DNA of 64,000 nucleotides from Campylobacter showae (GCF_900573985.1 NZ_UWOK01000001.1:1364001-1428000); one strand, 5' to 3'. Counted from the stretch's first letter, positions 1-9,189 are shown. Notes: generated by a model not told the origin, from the sequence alone. A program made the numbers and translations.

Positions 1-451
1 TTAAATTTGCCGCTCCCGTTACTTCATAGGTAAATTTCTTGTTAATATCTCGTATCGTATATTCTTTGCCGTTGTCGAAGTCCTCTTTTAAATCCATATT
101 CATTTCTCTTAGGGTGAGCTCTTTTATTTCGGTCACATCCCTTAGACTCATATTAGTTTTATAAATATCGTTGATCGCTTCTTGAACCTTACTATCGTCG
201 TCCGTTCCATATGCGGTATAAAACTCTCTTACGCAAGCTACCGCGCTCGTTTCATTGCTTTTGAATAATCCGGTGTTTGCTATGGCCTGCTGGCAATCTA
301 AAATCTTGTTTCTGGTATCGTACATATCTTTGTTTTGCGTTTGCGGCTCGTTTTCTTCCCCTTTGCGTATGTTTGAAGCCATGAGCGTCTGTTCATTCTC
401 GCTTAGATATGCCCATTCGGCCATTTGCTCTTGCGTCAGCTCTTCTGCCAC
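1..451 (-). CDS. hypothetical protein, C-terminus cut by window edge
   Basis: Reading leftward from a GTG at 449-451, preceded by an AAGGA six bases upstream, the frame stays open for 150 codons to the window edge. The visible part is acidic and hydrophilic, begins VAEELTQEQMAEW, and has no signal peptide, no membrane segment and no motif I recognise. Two cysteines lie in the middle (DCQQ and ACVREF). No ATG or other good start lies upstream of the GTG. It sits at the border of an AT-rich stretch next to a phage-type integrase, so it is probably cargo of an integrated element. Function unknown. I am confident that it is coding because the open frame is long and has a good ribosome-binding site. 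Confidence 0.6.
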   Translation of the reverse strand, partial: MAEELTQEQMAEWAYLSENEQTLMASNIRKGEENEPQTQNKDMYDTRNKILDCQQAIANTGLFKSNETSAVACVREFYTAYGTDDDSKVQEAINDIYKTNMSLRDVTEIKELTLREMNMDLKEDFDNGKEYTIRDINKKFTYEVTGAANL

Positions 452-901
452 CTTAAATCCTTTTGATAGATTATTTTTCAGCAGTCTATCATTTGTTAAA
501 TTTAAAAAACTTTTAAAAAGTGATATATAAAAAATACTAAAATTCAAAAATGCTCACAAATGCCTTTTAAATGCTCTACAATCAAAAATAAGCTTTTTCC
601 CTATTCTTTTCTTATTTTTTTATCTATGCGGCTTTAATAGCCTTTAAAATCGTTTTAAAGGCCTAACTGATTTAAAATTTAAAAATCCAGCTTCAAATTT
701 AAAATTTTCTCGCCGCATTAACTATTAATTTTTAAAATTTCTTTTCTGTTTATATAAATATATTTTTAAGAAAAATTTAAGTTATCTAAAATTTAATTAA
801 AATTTAAAAATTCTAAAAATTTAAATTTTCAGCAACACAGACTCTATCTAAATTTTATTTTTTCCCTTTTTTAAATTTGTTTTTTACATATAGGTAGGAG
901 G

Positions 902-919
902 CGAGGCATTTTGTAAAAA
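902..919 (+). repeat. 18-bp direct repeat, copy 1
   Basis: The sequence CGAGGCATTTTGTAAAAA occurs here and again, identically, 112 bp downstream at 1014-1031. Both copies lie in the gene-free stretch upstream of the integrase, in the same orientation. They may be arm-type integrase binding sites, operators for the integrase gene, or the remains of an attachment duplication. I did not notice a third copy in the window. Confidence 0.6.
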
Positions 920-1013
920 CTTAAACTTTTTATTTAATTTTTCATTAGGCCATTAAGTATCCTATATCTCTTTGTTTTAATATACTTTCTAGCTACTAAT
1001 CTTAAAAATTATT

Positions 1014-1031
1014 CGAGGCATTTTGTAAAAA
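1014..1031 (+). repeat. 18-bp direct repeat, copy 2
   Basis: Second identical copy of CGAGGCATTTTGTAAAAA. It ends about 150 bp before the integrase start codon, close enough to be a regulatory site for that gene as well as a recombination site. Confidence 0.6.
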
Positions 1032-1184
1032 ATCGCTTTTCTTAACCGCTTTTTTGTCAATTTTAAGAATTTCAAGCTCCGTAAAATCGCACTTTAAGCA
1101 AAAAATTTTTACTTCAAAAAATTTTAACCTTAAAGACGGCTACTTTTCGCTTACTTTTAATTAAATTTTGATAAAGTTACTCGT

Positions 1185-2339
1185 ATGAAAAATTTAGAAA
1201 AAAATAAAAATATCTATGTGCAGCACGGACGTTTTTATATCGATTGCCAAAGGGACGGCGTTAGAATTCGCCGTGCTACGGGTCTTAAAAAATCGCCTCT
1301 GGCGTTTGATTTCGTTCGTAAAAATTATGATTTATTTCTCGGCTCTAAATCCGATATCGCGGAGGCTAAACGCCGGTATCGCGAGCTCGAGGACTTGCAG
1401 ACCGACAGGCTCCTTAGAAAAGGGGAGAAAGACGCCGGCGCTACTAAAAATTCTAGCGAGTTTAGCTTTGATAGCGTGATCGATCGCCTCCTTGCCGAGA
1501 AGTCCTTTTTAAAGGATAAAACTAGGCGACTTTACGTGATTATGAGCCATACGATCACAGAATTTTTAAGCTCTAATGGTATTTTTTACCTAGCCGACTT
1601 TGAGAGGCATCACAGCGTAGAATTCGTTAAATTTTGCAAGGATAAAGGATTAAAAGATAGCTCCATTAGCGGCTACTGCTCCTTTTTTAAGATGGTTTTT
1701 CGATATGCCGTAAATAATGACATAATCTCCAAAAATCCGTTTTTTATTCCTAGATTTAAGCAGCATCTCGATGAATTAGAGGATGAAAAATTTCCACCGT
1801 TTAGCCTTGATGAAATTTTAGAACTCATTAAAAATGCCGACGACGAGCTGCGGCTGTTTTTGGTCGTGGCGTTCTTTACCGGTGCTAGAACCGGTGAAAT
1901 TTTAGCTCTTACTTTCGGCGATCTCGACTTTGAAAATAGGCAAATCCGGATAAATAAAACGCTTTCGGACGTCGGCATCGTGGATTCGCCCAAAACTAAA
2001 TCTAGCAACCGCACGATCGATATGCTGCAAATCGTCTATAATGAGCTTATAAAGCTTGATAGCAGCGACAAAGGTCAGCGGATTTTTAGGCTTTCTCGGT
2101 CTATGATGCGACTTAAATTTAATGATTTGCAAGCAAAACTTGGCTATAATACTCGTAGGCTTTACGATACTAGACATTCATTTGCTTCCGTCATGCTAAG
2201 TCGCGGCGAGGAGCCTATGTGGGTGGGTTGCAAAATGATGGGTCATAAGGATTTGAACGAGACTTATCGTTCCTATGCGAAGTATCTGCCAAAAGAAGTT
2301 AAACAAAGGGCAGTTTTTTTAAATGACGTCGTCATTTAA
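1185..2339 (+). CDS. tyrosine recombinase / phage-type integrase
   Basis: A 384-residue site-specific recombinase of the phage integrase family. The N-terminal part (about 1-90) resembles an arm-binding domain, 95-190 is the SAM-like core-binding domain, and 200-375 is the catalytic domain. Visible catalytic residues are R235 in TGARTGE, R330 and H331 in YDTRHSFA, H354 in MMGHKDL, and probably Y364 in YRSYAKY. The first histidine of the usual HxxR box is replaced by Y327. The start at 1185 is the first ATG and follows a long AT-rich leader. It would excise or insert a mobile segment. The flanking 18-bp repeats and the accessory gene to the left fit an integrated element whose body lies to the left of this window. 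No tRNA gene is seen beside it. Confidence 0.9.
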   Translation: MKNLEKNKNIYVQHGRFYIDCQRDGVRIRRATGLKKSPLAFDFVRKNYDLFLGSKSDIAEAKRRYRELEDLQTDRLLRKGEKDAGATKNSSEFSFDSVIDRLLAEKSFLKDKTRRLYVIMSHTITEFLSSNGIFYLADFERHHSVEFVKFCKDKGLKDSSISGYCSFFKMVFRYAVNNDIISKNPFFIPRFKQHLDELEDEKFPPFSLDEILELIKNADDELRLFLVVAFFTGARTGEILALTFGDLDFENRQIRINKTLSDVGIVDSPKTKSSNRTIDMLQIVYNELIKLDSSDKGQRIFRLSRSMMRLKFNDLQAKLGYNTRRLYDTRHSFASVMLSRGEEPMWVGCKMMGHKDLNETYRSYAKYLPKEVKQRAVFLNDVVI

Positions 2340-2354
2340 AATTTAATATTAGAC

Positions 2355-2386
2355 ATCTTATTTTAAAAAATATGTTATAATAAGAT
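2355..2386 (+). terminator. possible AT-rich terminator after the integrase
   Basis: ATCTTATT at 2355-2362 pairs with AATAAGAT at 2379-2386 across a 16-base loop, starting 15 bases after the integrase stop codon. The stem is AT-only apart from one C-G pair and no clean T run follows, so this is a weak candidate. Confidence 0.3.
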
Positions 2387-2551
2387 TAAATTTTACTAAA
2401 AATAGATTAAAATTTTACTTCTTTTAATGCGTAGAAACGGCGTTTTTACGGCACTGCGACTTATAAAATTTAAGCAAAAACGGCTCGCTTTAAATTTCAG
2501 CTCAAATTTACCTCGCGCCCCGCAAATTTTACAAAACGCTCAAATTTACTT

Positions 2552-3790
2552 CTACGCCGCGATATTTTGCAGATTTTCAAAGCTAAATACGTTTAGTCCG
2601 TTTTTGTATTCGTAGCCCAGAGTTAGCTTATGTGCTTTGATTATATTTTCTACGATGTAGAGCCCCAGACCGAAGCTTTTTTGCGCGCTTTCACCCTTGG
2701 TAAATGGCTCGACGTAGTGGCGTAGTTCCTTCGACAGCCGCTCGCCTTCGTTGATAAATTTGATCGACTCTCGCGTGATAGTTATATTTACGTGCTTGTT
2801 TGGAGAGTATTTTAGAGCGTTATCTATCATGTTTTTTGCGGCGATAGCCAGCAACTTAAAGTCCGCTTTTAGATTCACGTCCTCTAGCTTGCTAATGGTG
2901 ACCTGTCCGGGATCTACCATCGCGATATCCAGAGCCTCGTCGATGACGTCGTCGATACGGCAAATTTTAGTATTATTTAGCGCGATGTTTGAGGTGACTT
3001 GCTCGACGGCGGCAAATTCGTTTATGAGATTTTCGAGTTTTATAAACACCGACACGAGTCGCTCTTGGTTTTTGCTTTTTTCGATCATTTCGGCAGCGAG
3101 GCGGCCTTTGGTAATTGGCGTTTTTAGCTCGTGCATTATATTTCTTAAAAACAGCTTGCGCGACGCGTTTAAGTTTTTAATCTGGGACACAGCGTCGTAA
3201 AACGCCTCCGCGACCTCTGAAATTTCGTCGTTTCCGCTGCTGACGTTTTGTACTTCGTCGATCTCACCCGCGGCAAATTTGGCTATCTGGCGCTTTAGCT
3301 TTCTTAGCGGTTTTAGCTTCCTGATAACAAAAACGTAAGCGGCAAGAAGTATGATCGCGACTAACGAAAAGATGATCTTGATGATGTCGTAGCGGTATGG
3401 CTGATAGTCATTATCCTTTAAAAGCAGGACTTTATCCACGTGCTGTACTTTTAGATAGTGGTGATTTTGATAGATCATGATAGCGCTAGAGCCGATATCT
3501 GCGGATATCTCCTCAAGCACGGTTGCGTTTGCCAGGATCTCCTCTTTTTGCCGCTCATTCGTGATCTCAGGCATCTTAAAGTCGCCCGTTTGACGCTCGT
3601 ATTCTTTTTCGTTTATGATACCGCTCATCAAAAAGAGCTGATTTCTAGCGATCGTGGAATATTTGGCGTTTAGCTCGCGCGCGTAGTTTTGTTTGTCGTA
3701 GTCCATCAGCCACAAAAACGCGAGAAATATGCTTGTTAGCGCCAAAGCAAAGATAAAAGTGATAGTGTAAAAAACCGATGAGCGTTTCAT
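2552..3790 (-). CDS. cprS: sensor histidine kinase CprS-like (ArsS family)
   Basis: A 412-residue membrane sensor kinase. One membrane segment lies near residues 8-29 and a second near 138-156, with a periplasmic sensor domain of about 105 residues between them. A HAMP-like linker follows, then the phospho-acceptor H220 in NIMHELKTP, an N box (NMIDNALKYSPN) and a G box (FGLGLYIVENI). It would autophosphorylate and pass phosphate to the response regulator encoded 16 bases upstream. The order cprS-cprR-htrA on one strand, with cbpA-hspR divergent, is the order I recall for C. jejuni Cj1226c-Cj1230, where CprRS controls envelope properties and biofilm growth. The sensor region is the least conserved part, so the signal is unknown. 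Confidence 0.85.
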   Translation of the reverse strand: MKRSSVFYTITFIFALALTSIFLAFLWLMDYDKQNYARELNAKYSTIARNQLFLMSGIINEKEYERQTGDFKMPEITNERQKEEILANATVLEEISADIGSSAIMIYQNHHYLKVQHVDKVLLLKDNDYQPYRYDIIKIIFSLVAIILLAAYVFVIRKLKPLRKLKRQIAKFAAGEIDEVQNVSSGNDEISEVAEAFYDAVSQIKNLNASRKLFLRNIMHELKTPITKGRLAAEMIEKSKNQERLVSVFIKLENLINEFAAVEQVTSNIALNNTKICRIDDVIDEALDIAMVDPGQVTISKLEDVNLKADFKLLAIAAKNMIDNALKYSPNKHVNITITRESIKFINEGERLSKELRHYVEPFTKGESAQKSFGLGLYIVENIIKAHKLTLGYEYKNGLNVFSFENLQNIAA

Positions 3791-3806
3791 TTGCGGGCTT
3801 TAAAAT

Positions 3807-4499
3807 TTACTGCATTAGCTTGTAGCCGATGCCGCGGATAGCGTGGATGTATCTTGGCTCTTTGGGGTCGTCGCCTAGCTTGCCTCTGATGCGGCCGATG
3901 ATGACATCGATGCTCTTGTTCGTCGAGTCCTCGCTGATGCTCGCGCAGTTGTAGATGAACTCCTCGCGCGTGATGGCGCCGCCTTCTTTTTGTAGCATGT
4001 ATTTTAGGATGTCGTACTCTGCTGCGGTCAAATTTAACGGCTCGCCTTTTAGCGTGATGACGTGCTTAAAATCATCTACCGCGATATCTTTCTCGCGCGC
4101 AGGCTCCTTTGCGCCGCTTAAATTTGCACCCGCTACCGCGCTTTGGCGGCGCAGGTGGCTTTTGATACGAGCTAGCAGCTCCTGCGGGTCGTATGGCTTT
4201 GGTAGGTAGTCGTCGGCGCCGTTATCTAGGGCGTTTACCTTATCGGTGATGTCGTGGCGCGCGCTTGAGATGATGATGGGTACGTCGTGGCGTTTGCGAA
4301 TCTCTTTGCACACCTCTAGGCCGTCAAGTCCCGGCAGCGTGAGGTCCAGTATAACAAGGTCAAATTTTTCTACGTTTAGCGTCGAAAGCCCGATATATGG
4401 CTCCTCCGCAGTCTTTACATCCATATCGCTTTTAGCTAAAAACTCGGTCAAAATTTCCGCCAGCTCCAAATCGTCTTCAATCATCAAAATTTTTATCAT
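3807..4499 (-). CDS. cprR: response regulator CprR-like (OmpR family)
   Basis: A 230-residue OmpR/PhoB-type regulator. The receiver domain covers 1-115 with acidic pocket E8-D9-D10, phospho-acceptor D52 in LVILDLTLPG, and the conserved lysine in YLPKPYDP. The C-terminal winged helix (about 130-230) ends with the usual RYIHAIRGIGYKL motif. It is separated from cprS by 16 bases and from htrA by 277 bases on the same strand. In C. jejuni the orthologue is reported to be essential and to affect htrA expression; control of htrA here is inference from position and from that precedent. Confidence 0.87.
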   Translation of the reverse strand: MIKILMIEDDLELAEILTEFLAKSDMDVKTAEEPYIGLSTLNVEKFDLVILDLTLPGLDGLEVCKEIRKRHDVPIIISSARHDITDKVNALDNGADDYLPKPYDPQELLARIKSHLRRQSAVAGANLSGAKEPAREKDIAVDDFKHVITLKGEPLNLTAAEYDILKYMLQKEGGAITREEFIYNCASISEDSTNKSIDVIIGRIRGKLGDDPKEPRYIHAIRGIGYKLMQ

Positions 4500-4743
4500 T
4501 TTATGTCCTTTGGGGGATTATAGCGAGTTTTGAGTAAATTTTTAATGGCGGTAGCGGCTTGTCTTTTTGCTACTCTACGCTTACAGCTTGTAGACGGACG
4601 TTTTTGTTAAGCTTGGTAAAATTTGAGCCAAACTAAGACGCGCAAATTTGAATCTATAAATTTAATCAGTTTAAATTTAGAAATGGAGGAACATTAAATT
4701 TGACTGGTAAAATTTGAAATAAAATTTGGAAAATTTAAAAGAA

Positions 4744-4765
4744 AAGGCGCAGTTGCCCGCGCCTT
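4744..4765 (-). terminator. rho-independent terminator of htrA
   Basis: Read on the minus strand, AAGGCGC and GCGCCTT form a perfect 7-bp stem around an 8-base loop, followed by TTCTTTTAAATTTT. It starts 11 bases beyond the htrA stop codon, so htrA appears to end here and cprR-cprS to be transcribed separately. Confidence 0.75.
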
Positions 4766-4776
4766 AAATGTAGAAA

Positions 4777-6192
4777 TTATTTTATAACAAGACCTTGGAA
4801 AAGTCCGCCGCGATTAACCCAAACGAGCGTCTTTTTGCCTTTAGCGCTTGCTAGGGCTTTGTTAAAGTCATCCATATTTTTGATATTTTCCTCGGCGATT
4901 TGGATGATGATGTCGCCTTTTTCAAAGCCGATTTTTTCGGCATTTGAGCCAGCTTTTACGTCTGTTACTAGGATGCCTGTAGCATCAGGGGCTAGGCGGT
5001 ATTTATACCTTGCGTTATCGTCGATCGCCGTGACGCTAAGACCCTCGATAGCCGTACCGTTTTTTGCCGCCGGGGTGTTTGTTTTTGTATTGGCATTAGC
5101 TAGTTTTATCTTGGCGGTTTCGATTTTGCCGGAGCGTTCGTAGGTTAGCGTGATCTCTTTGTTTGGAGCTAGAGAGCCGATGAGATTTTTTAGGTCGTTT
5201 GCATTTTTGATCTCTTTATCGTCGATTTTGATTACGAGATCGCCTCGTTTTAGTCCTGCGACATCGGCAGGGAGGCCGCTTTCTACGCTACTAATGAGCG
5301 CTCCTTCTTTGTTTTTATAGATTTCTTTTTGTTGTTCGTTGAGATTTGCTATCATAACTCCTATATATCCGCGCTCGATCTTGCCGTCTTCGATGAGCTT
5401 TTTGGCGATATCTTTAGTCATGTTTGACGGGATGGCAAAGCCGATGCCGTTGTTTCCGCCGCTGCGGCTAAGTATGGCTGAGTTTATACCGACTAGATAG
5501 CCGCGACTATCGACTAGCGCACCGCCTGAGTTGCCTGGGTTTATCGAGGCGTCGGTTTGGATGAAATTTTCGTATTGATTAAGACCTATGTTGTCTTTAT
5601 TTAGGCCTGAAACTATGCCTTGAGTGATGCTGCCGCCTACGCCGAAAGGATTTCCGATGGCAAATACGATATCGCCTTCCATCAGTTTAGCCGAGTCGGC
5701 AAACGGTATAGCTTTTAGCTCTTTGGCGTCTATTTTTATGATGGCTAGGTCGGTTTTTGGGTCGGTGCCGATGATTTTGGCTTTATATTCTTTATCGCTA
5801 TCTAGCAGCGTGACGACGATCTCGTCGCTATCTTCTACGACGTGGTTGTTCGTCACGATGTAGCCGTCGTTAGATATGACGACGCCAGATCCCAGCGAGC
5901 TGCTTTTTTGTTTTTCTTGAGGGATGTTAAACTGAAATCCGAAAAAGTCCTTGAAAAACGGATCGCTAAACATATCATTCATATCTGCTACGTTGCTGCT
6001 GACGGTTTTTGTGGTGGAGATATTTACGACCGATTTTTTAGCGTCGGCGATAGAGCTGTTGTAGGACAGGACGACGTTTTTGTTAAATTCCGGATTTATT
6101 CTCGTAAAATCCTCTGCGGGTTCGTTAAAGTTTATGCTTGCGGCAAAGATCGCGCAAGAAGTAGCCAAAGATAATATCATTATCTTTTTCAT
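4777..6192 (-). CDS. htrA: periplasmic serine protease/chaperone HtrA (DegP/Do type)
   Basis: A 471-residue secreted protease that degrades or refolds misfolded envelope proteins; in Campylobacter and Helicobacter the family is also known to cleave host E-cadherin when secreted. It has a signal peptide (residues 1 to about 18), a trypsin-like domain with catalytic triad H117 (TNNHVV), D148 (TDLAI) and S222 (GNSGGA), and two PDZ domains at about 265-360 and 380-470. The length matches the family. It is divergent from cbpA over a 174-base intergenic region and lies upstream of the cprRS pair on the same strand. Confidence 0.95.
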   Translation of the reverse strand: MKKIMILSLATSCAIFAASINFNEPAEDFTRINPEFNKNVVLSYNSSIADAKKSVVNISTTKTVSSNVADMNDMFSDPFFKDFFGFQFNIPQEKQKSSSLGSGVVISNDGYIVTNNHVVEDSDEIVVTLLDSDKEYKAKIIGTDPKTDLAIIKIDAKELKAIPFADSAKLMEGDIVFAIGNPFGVGGSITQGIVSGLNKDNIGLNQYENFIQTDASINPGNSGGALVDSRGYLVGINSAILSRSGGNNGIGFAIPSNMTKDIAKKLIEDGKIERGYIGVMIANLNEQQKEIYKNKEGALISSVESGLPADVAGLKRGDLVIKIDDKEIKNANDLKNLIGSLAPNKEITLTYERSGKIETAKIKLANANTKTNTPAAKNGTAIEGLSVTAIDDNARYKYRLAPDATGILVTDVKAGSNAEKIGFEKGDIIIQIAEENIKNMDDFNKALASAKGKKTLVWVNRGGLFQGLVIK

Positions 6193-6303
6193 TACTTTTC
6201 CTTTTGATAAAATTTTTTCAAAGCGCGATTATATGGCGTTAAGCTCAACGTAAAGTTAATTATTATTTAAGTCGTTTAAAATCGTTTTATTTACTATACT
6301 TGA

Positions 6304-6333
6304 TTGACATACGCTAAACCTTTATGCTATAAT
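6304..6333 (+). promoter_or_regulatory. sigma70-type promoter of cbpA-hspR
   Basis: TTGACA at 6304-6309 and TATAAT at 6328-6333 are separated by 18 bases, an unusually good match in both boxes for a Campylobacter, where the -35 box is normally weak. Transcription would start near 6340 and read cbpA-hspR. I looked for the inverted repeat usually bound by HspR (CTTGAGT-N7-ACTCAAG) and did not find a convincing copy. Confidence 0.75.
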
Positions 6334-6366
6334 CGCTATAAAATTAATTGACTATAAGGACATAAC

Positions 6367-7239
6367 ATGAGCAATAGTCTTTACGAAACGTTAGGGGTGT
6401 CCGAAAAGGCCACCGGCGACGAGATCAAAAAGGCCTATCGCAGGCTGGCTCGAAAGTATCATCCCGATATCAACAAAGACCCGGGCGCGGAGGATAAATT
6501 TAAAGAGATAAACGCCGCGTATGAAATTTTAAGCGACGAAAAAAAGCGCGCGCAGTACGATAGGCACGGTGACGCGATGTTTGGCGGGCAAAATTTCCAC
6601 GACTTTGCGAGCAGCTCGGGTATGGGAAATTTGGACGAAATTTTAAAAAATATCTTCGGCGGAGGCGGCTTTAGCGGATTTTCAAGTAGAAGCGGCTTTA
6701 GCGGTTTTAGACAGACAGGCGGTTTTAGCGGCTTTGAGGATGATGAGGATCTAGACTCCCGCGCAAAGGTAACTATCCCGTTTGACGTAGCGGTAAAGGG
6801 CGGCGAACATTCGATAAATTTTAACGGCGAAAACATCAAAATAAAAATCCCAAACGGAATCAACGACGGCGAAAAGCTACGCATAAAAGGCAAAGGTAGC
6901 GGCGGCCGCGGAGATCTGATACTGACCGTAAATATCGCGCCTAGCGACGAGTACGAAAGAGACGGCGACGATCTATATAAAGACGTGCTAATCCCGCTAA
7001 AAACGATGATGTTTGGCGGCAAGATAGACGTAAAAACGCCTAAAAAAGACGTCACGATAAAAATCGCCGAAAACTCAAAATCCGGGCAAAAAATCAGGCT
7101 CAAAGGATACGGCGTGCAAAATAGAAAAAGCGGGATATTCGGCGATCTATACTTGCGGGTGCGCGTGTCTCTGCCGGATATAAATGCCCTAGACGGCGAG
7201 CTAGCCGAACTCATGAAGCAAAAACTCCCGGAGGCATAA
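6367..7239 (+). CDS. cbpA: DnaJ-like co-chaperone CbpA
   Basis: A 290-residue DnaJ-family protein. The J domain (1-70) carries the HPD motif at residues 32-34 that stimulates DnaK. A Gly/Phe-rich linker follows (about 85-130, repeated GFSGF), then the two beta-barrel substrate-binding domains, with no zinc-finger cysteines. That is the CbpA/class B layout. The start is supported by AAGGA seven bases upstream. One base separates its stop from hspR, so the two are co-transcribed and the repressor probably controls its own operon, as known in related epsilonproteobacteria. Confidence 0.93.
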   Translation: MSNSLYETLGVSEKATGDEIKKAYRRLARKYHPDINKDPGAEDKFKEINAAYEILSDEKKRAQYDRHGDAMFGGQNFHDFASSSGMGNLDEILKNIFGGGGFSGFSSRSGFSGFRQTGGFSGFEDDEDLDSRAKVTIPFDVAVKGGEHSINFNGENIKIKIPNGINDGEKLRIKGKGSGGRGDLILTVNIAPSDEYERDGDDLYKDVLIPLKTMMFGGKIDVKTPKKDVTIKIAENSKSGQKIRLKGYGVQNRKSGIFGDLYLRVRVSLPDINALDGELAELMKQKLPEA

Positions 7240-7240
7240 G

Positions 7241-7618
7241 ATGAAACAATACGAAGAACCGGTATATCTAATAAGCGTCGTAGCAAAGGTGCTCTCCATA
7301 CATCCGCAGACGCTTCGCCAATACGAGCGCGAGGGGCTACTAGAGCCATCAAGAACCGATGGCAAGATGCGCCTTTACTCCGAAAAAGACATGGACCGCA
7401 TCAAGATGATACTACGTCTAACGCGCGATCTTGGCGTAAATTTAGCAGGCGTCGATATCATCTTGCAGCTAAAAGAGCAGATCGAGCAGTCTGAAGTCAT
7501 GATAAAGCAGATGAAAGAGGAGCTAGCCAAAATGGAGCAGGGCGGCGTGCCGTCTAAAAAGGCTCTGGTAAAGCGCAAAAATAGCTTTGATCTCATCTTT
7601 TATGATGATAAAAATTAA
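7241..7618 (+). CDS. hspR: heat-shock repressor HspR (MerR family)
   Basis: A 125-residue MerR-type DNA-binding protein. The winged helix-turn-helix lies at the N-terminus (about 8-75, with HPQTLRQYEREGLLEP and MRLYSEKDM), followed by a short coiled coil at about 80-110 and a basic tail. HspR represses chaperone genes (dnaK, groESL, clpB, cbpA in relatives). It directly follows cbpA, the classic HspR arrangement. The sequence lacks the effector-binding domain of metal-sensing MerR proteins, as expected for HspR. Confidence 0.92.
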   Translation: MKQYEEPVYLISVVAKVLSIHPQTLRQYEREGLLEPSRTDGKMRLYSEKDMDRIKMILRLTRDLGVNLAGVDIILQLKEQIEQSEVMIKQMKEELAKMEQGGVPSKKALVKRKNSFDLIFYDDKN

Positions 7619-7743
7619 TCCTTTTTATCCGTTAAAAAGGTAAAATCGGGTAAAATTTATTTACAAAACGCGCCAAATTTGAGGCTTTAAGGGTACTAAA
7701 TTTAGCCTTAAATTTGCCCCGCTTTGAACTCAAATGAGGCACA

Positions 7744-9189
7744 ATGTTAGAAACTTTTTTATTATTTTTTTCTATTCTACTTATCGCTTGTATCGTCTCT
7801 AGCAAGGTTTCTGATAGATTCGGTATCCCGTCGTTAGTCGTATTTTTGGCCGTGGGCATGCTCGCGGGCTCGGACGGACTGCTGGGGCTTGATTTTAACA
7901 ATCGCCAAATCGCCCAAGACGTGGGCACTATCGCGCTTATTTTTATACTTTACGCAGGCGGCCTCGATACAAATTTAAAATCCATCCGCCCCGTCATGGT
8001 AAACGGCATCATCCTAGCGACTCTTGGCGTCGTGCTAACTGCCGGCATGATAGCCGTGCTTGTAAAATATCTATTAGATTTTAACTGGCTTGAAGCCTTG
8101 CTATTTGGCTCTATCATCTCCTCGACCGACGCTGCTGCAGTATTTGCGATACTTGGGGCAAAGGAAATTTCGCTGCGAAACAACATCCGTCCGCTTCTGG
8201 AGCTAGAGTCTGGATCAAATGACCCGATGGCTATCTTTTTAACCGTCACGATGATACAAATCATCTCCATAGCCACGATTCCTAGCGTTCCGGATGTAGC
8301 GCTAACGCTGGTGAAGCAGTTTTTGCTGGGCGGGCTGATGGGATATATGTTCGGCGTCGCGCTGCCCGGGCTTTTTAACCGCCTAAGGCTTGAGTACTGG
8401 GGACTTTACCCCGTATTTTCGATGGCTTGGGTGATGCTTTTATACGTGCTAGCCGGCAAGGTCGGCGGCAACGGCTTTCTTGCCGTGTATATCGCGGGTA
8501 TGTTTATAAATAAAAAAGAGTTTGCGCATAAGAAAAATTTGATCGGTTTTCACGACGGTATCGCGTGGACGATGCAGATCGTTATCTTTTTGACGCTGGG
8601 ACTTTTGGTAAATCCATCTCAGCTACCGGCCGTCGCGCTTGCGGGCGCCGTGGTCGCGTTTTGGATCATGTTCGTCGCACGTCCTATGGGTGTTTTTCTC
8701 TCGCTTTTGCTTTCTAGATACAATATCAAAGAAAAGATATTTATCTCGTGGGTCGGGCTTCGAGGCGTCGTTCCTATCGTACTTGCGACTTATCCGTTCG
8801 GCGCAAATTTGCCAAATTCGGAGCTGATTTTTAACACGATATTTTTCATAGTATTCGTCTCGATCATCATCCAGGGTATGACGCTAGAAAAGGTCGCGCA
8901 AAAATGCGGCGTCAAAGAAGATGTCGTAGCCGAAGAGGTCGAGATGTCGAACCTGCCGATCTTTTACCATACTTTGCGCCAGCACACCATACGCTTTGAC
9001 GCCGAAGTCGTCGGTAAAAACCTAGCCGAGCTCGAGCTTCCTAGCGACTTTTTGGTGCTACTTATCAAGCGCAAGGGCGAGTACATCAAACCTACCGGCT
9101 CATCGGTGTTTGAAGAGGGCGACTTGCTACTGATTCAGTGTGAGGACGAAAATAAGTACAACGAAACCTTAAAAACGTTTACGGCGTAA
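7744..9189 (+). CDS. cation/proton antiporter, NhaP2/CvrA type, with C-terminal TrkA-C domain
   Basis: A 481-residue inner-membrane exchanger with about 12 hydrophobic segments over residues 1-390 and a cytoplasmic RCK_C/TrkA-C-like domain at the end (about 400-481). The stretch SSTDAAAVFAILG and the following LESGSNDPMA are hallmarks of CPA1 potassium/proton antiporters. The C. jejuni gene at this place is usually labelled kefB, but the sequence looks more like NhaP2 (K+/H+ exchange) than the glutathione-gated KefB. The ATG at 7744 starts 125 bases after hspR. It probably supports pH and potassium balance. The exact ion cannot be read from the sequence. Confidence 0.85.
   Translation: MLETFLLFFSILLIACIVSSKVSDRFGIPSLVVFLAVGMLAGSDGLLGLDFNNRQIAQDVGTIALIFILYAGGLDTNLKSIRPVMVNGIILATLGVVLTAGMIAVLVKYLLDFNWLEALLFGSIISSTDAAAVFAILGAKEISLRNNIRPLLELESGSNDPMAIFLTVTMIQIISIATIPSVPDVALTLVKQFLLGGLMGYMFGVALPGLFNRLRLEYWGLYPVFSMAWVMLLYVLAGKVGGNGFLAVYIAGMFINKKEFAHKKNLIGFHDGIAWTMQIVIFLTLGLLVNPSQLPAVALAGAVVAFWIMFVARPMGVFLSLLLSRYNIKEKIFISWVGLRGVVPIVLATYPFGANLPNSELIFNTIFFIVFVSIIIQGMTLEKVAQKCGVKEDVVAEEVEMSNLPIFYHTLRQHTIRFDAEVVGKNLAELELPSDFLVLLIKRKGEYIKPTGSSVFEEGDLLLIQCEDENKYNETLKTFTA

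Larger units (their letters stand above)
452..1184. other. AT-rich gene-free stretch between accessory gene and integrase
   Basis: About 730 bases with many stops in all frames and a base composition much richer in A and T than the housekeeping genes to the right. I see no RNA gene. It contains an 18-bp direct repeat, annotated separately, and many runs of T. Such stretches next to a recombinase gene often carry integrase arm sites and the integrase promoter, but I cannot place either with certainty. Confidence 0.5.

Noticed and set aside
255..530. Plus-strand 91-codon ORF over the left-edge gene
   Set aside because: It lies antisense to the better-supported minus-strand gene, has no ribosome-binding site, and its serine/phenylalanine-rich translation is typical of an antisense shadow.
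6193..6366. Possible HspR operator in the htrA-cbpA intergenic region
   Set aside because: No copy of the CTTGAGT-N7-ACTCAAG inverted repeat, even with two mismatches, was found by eye.
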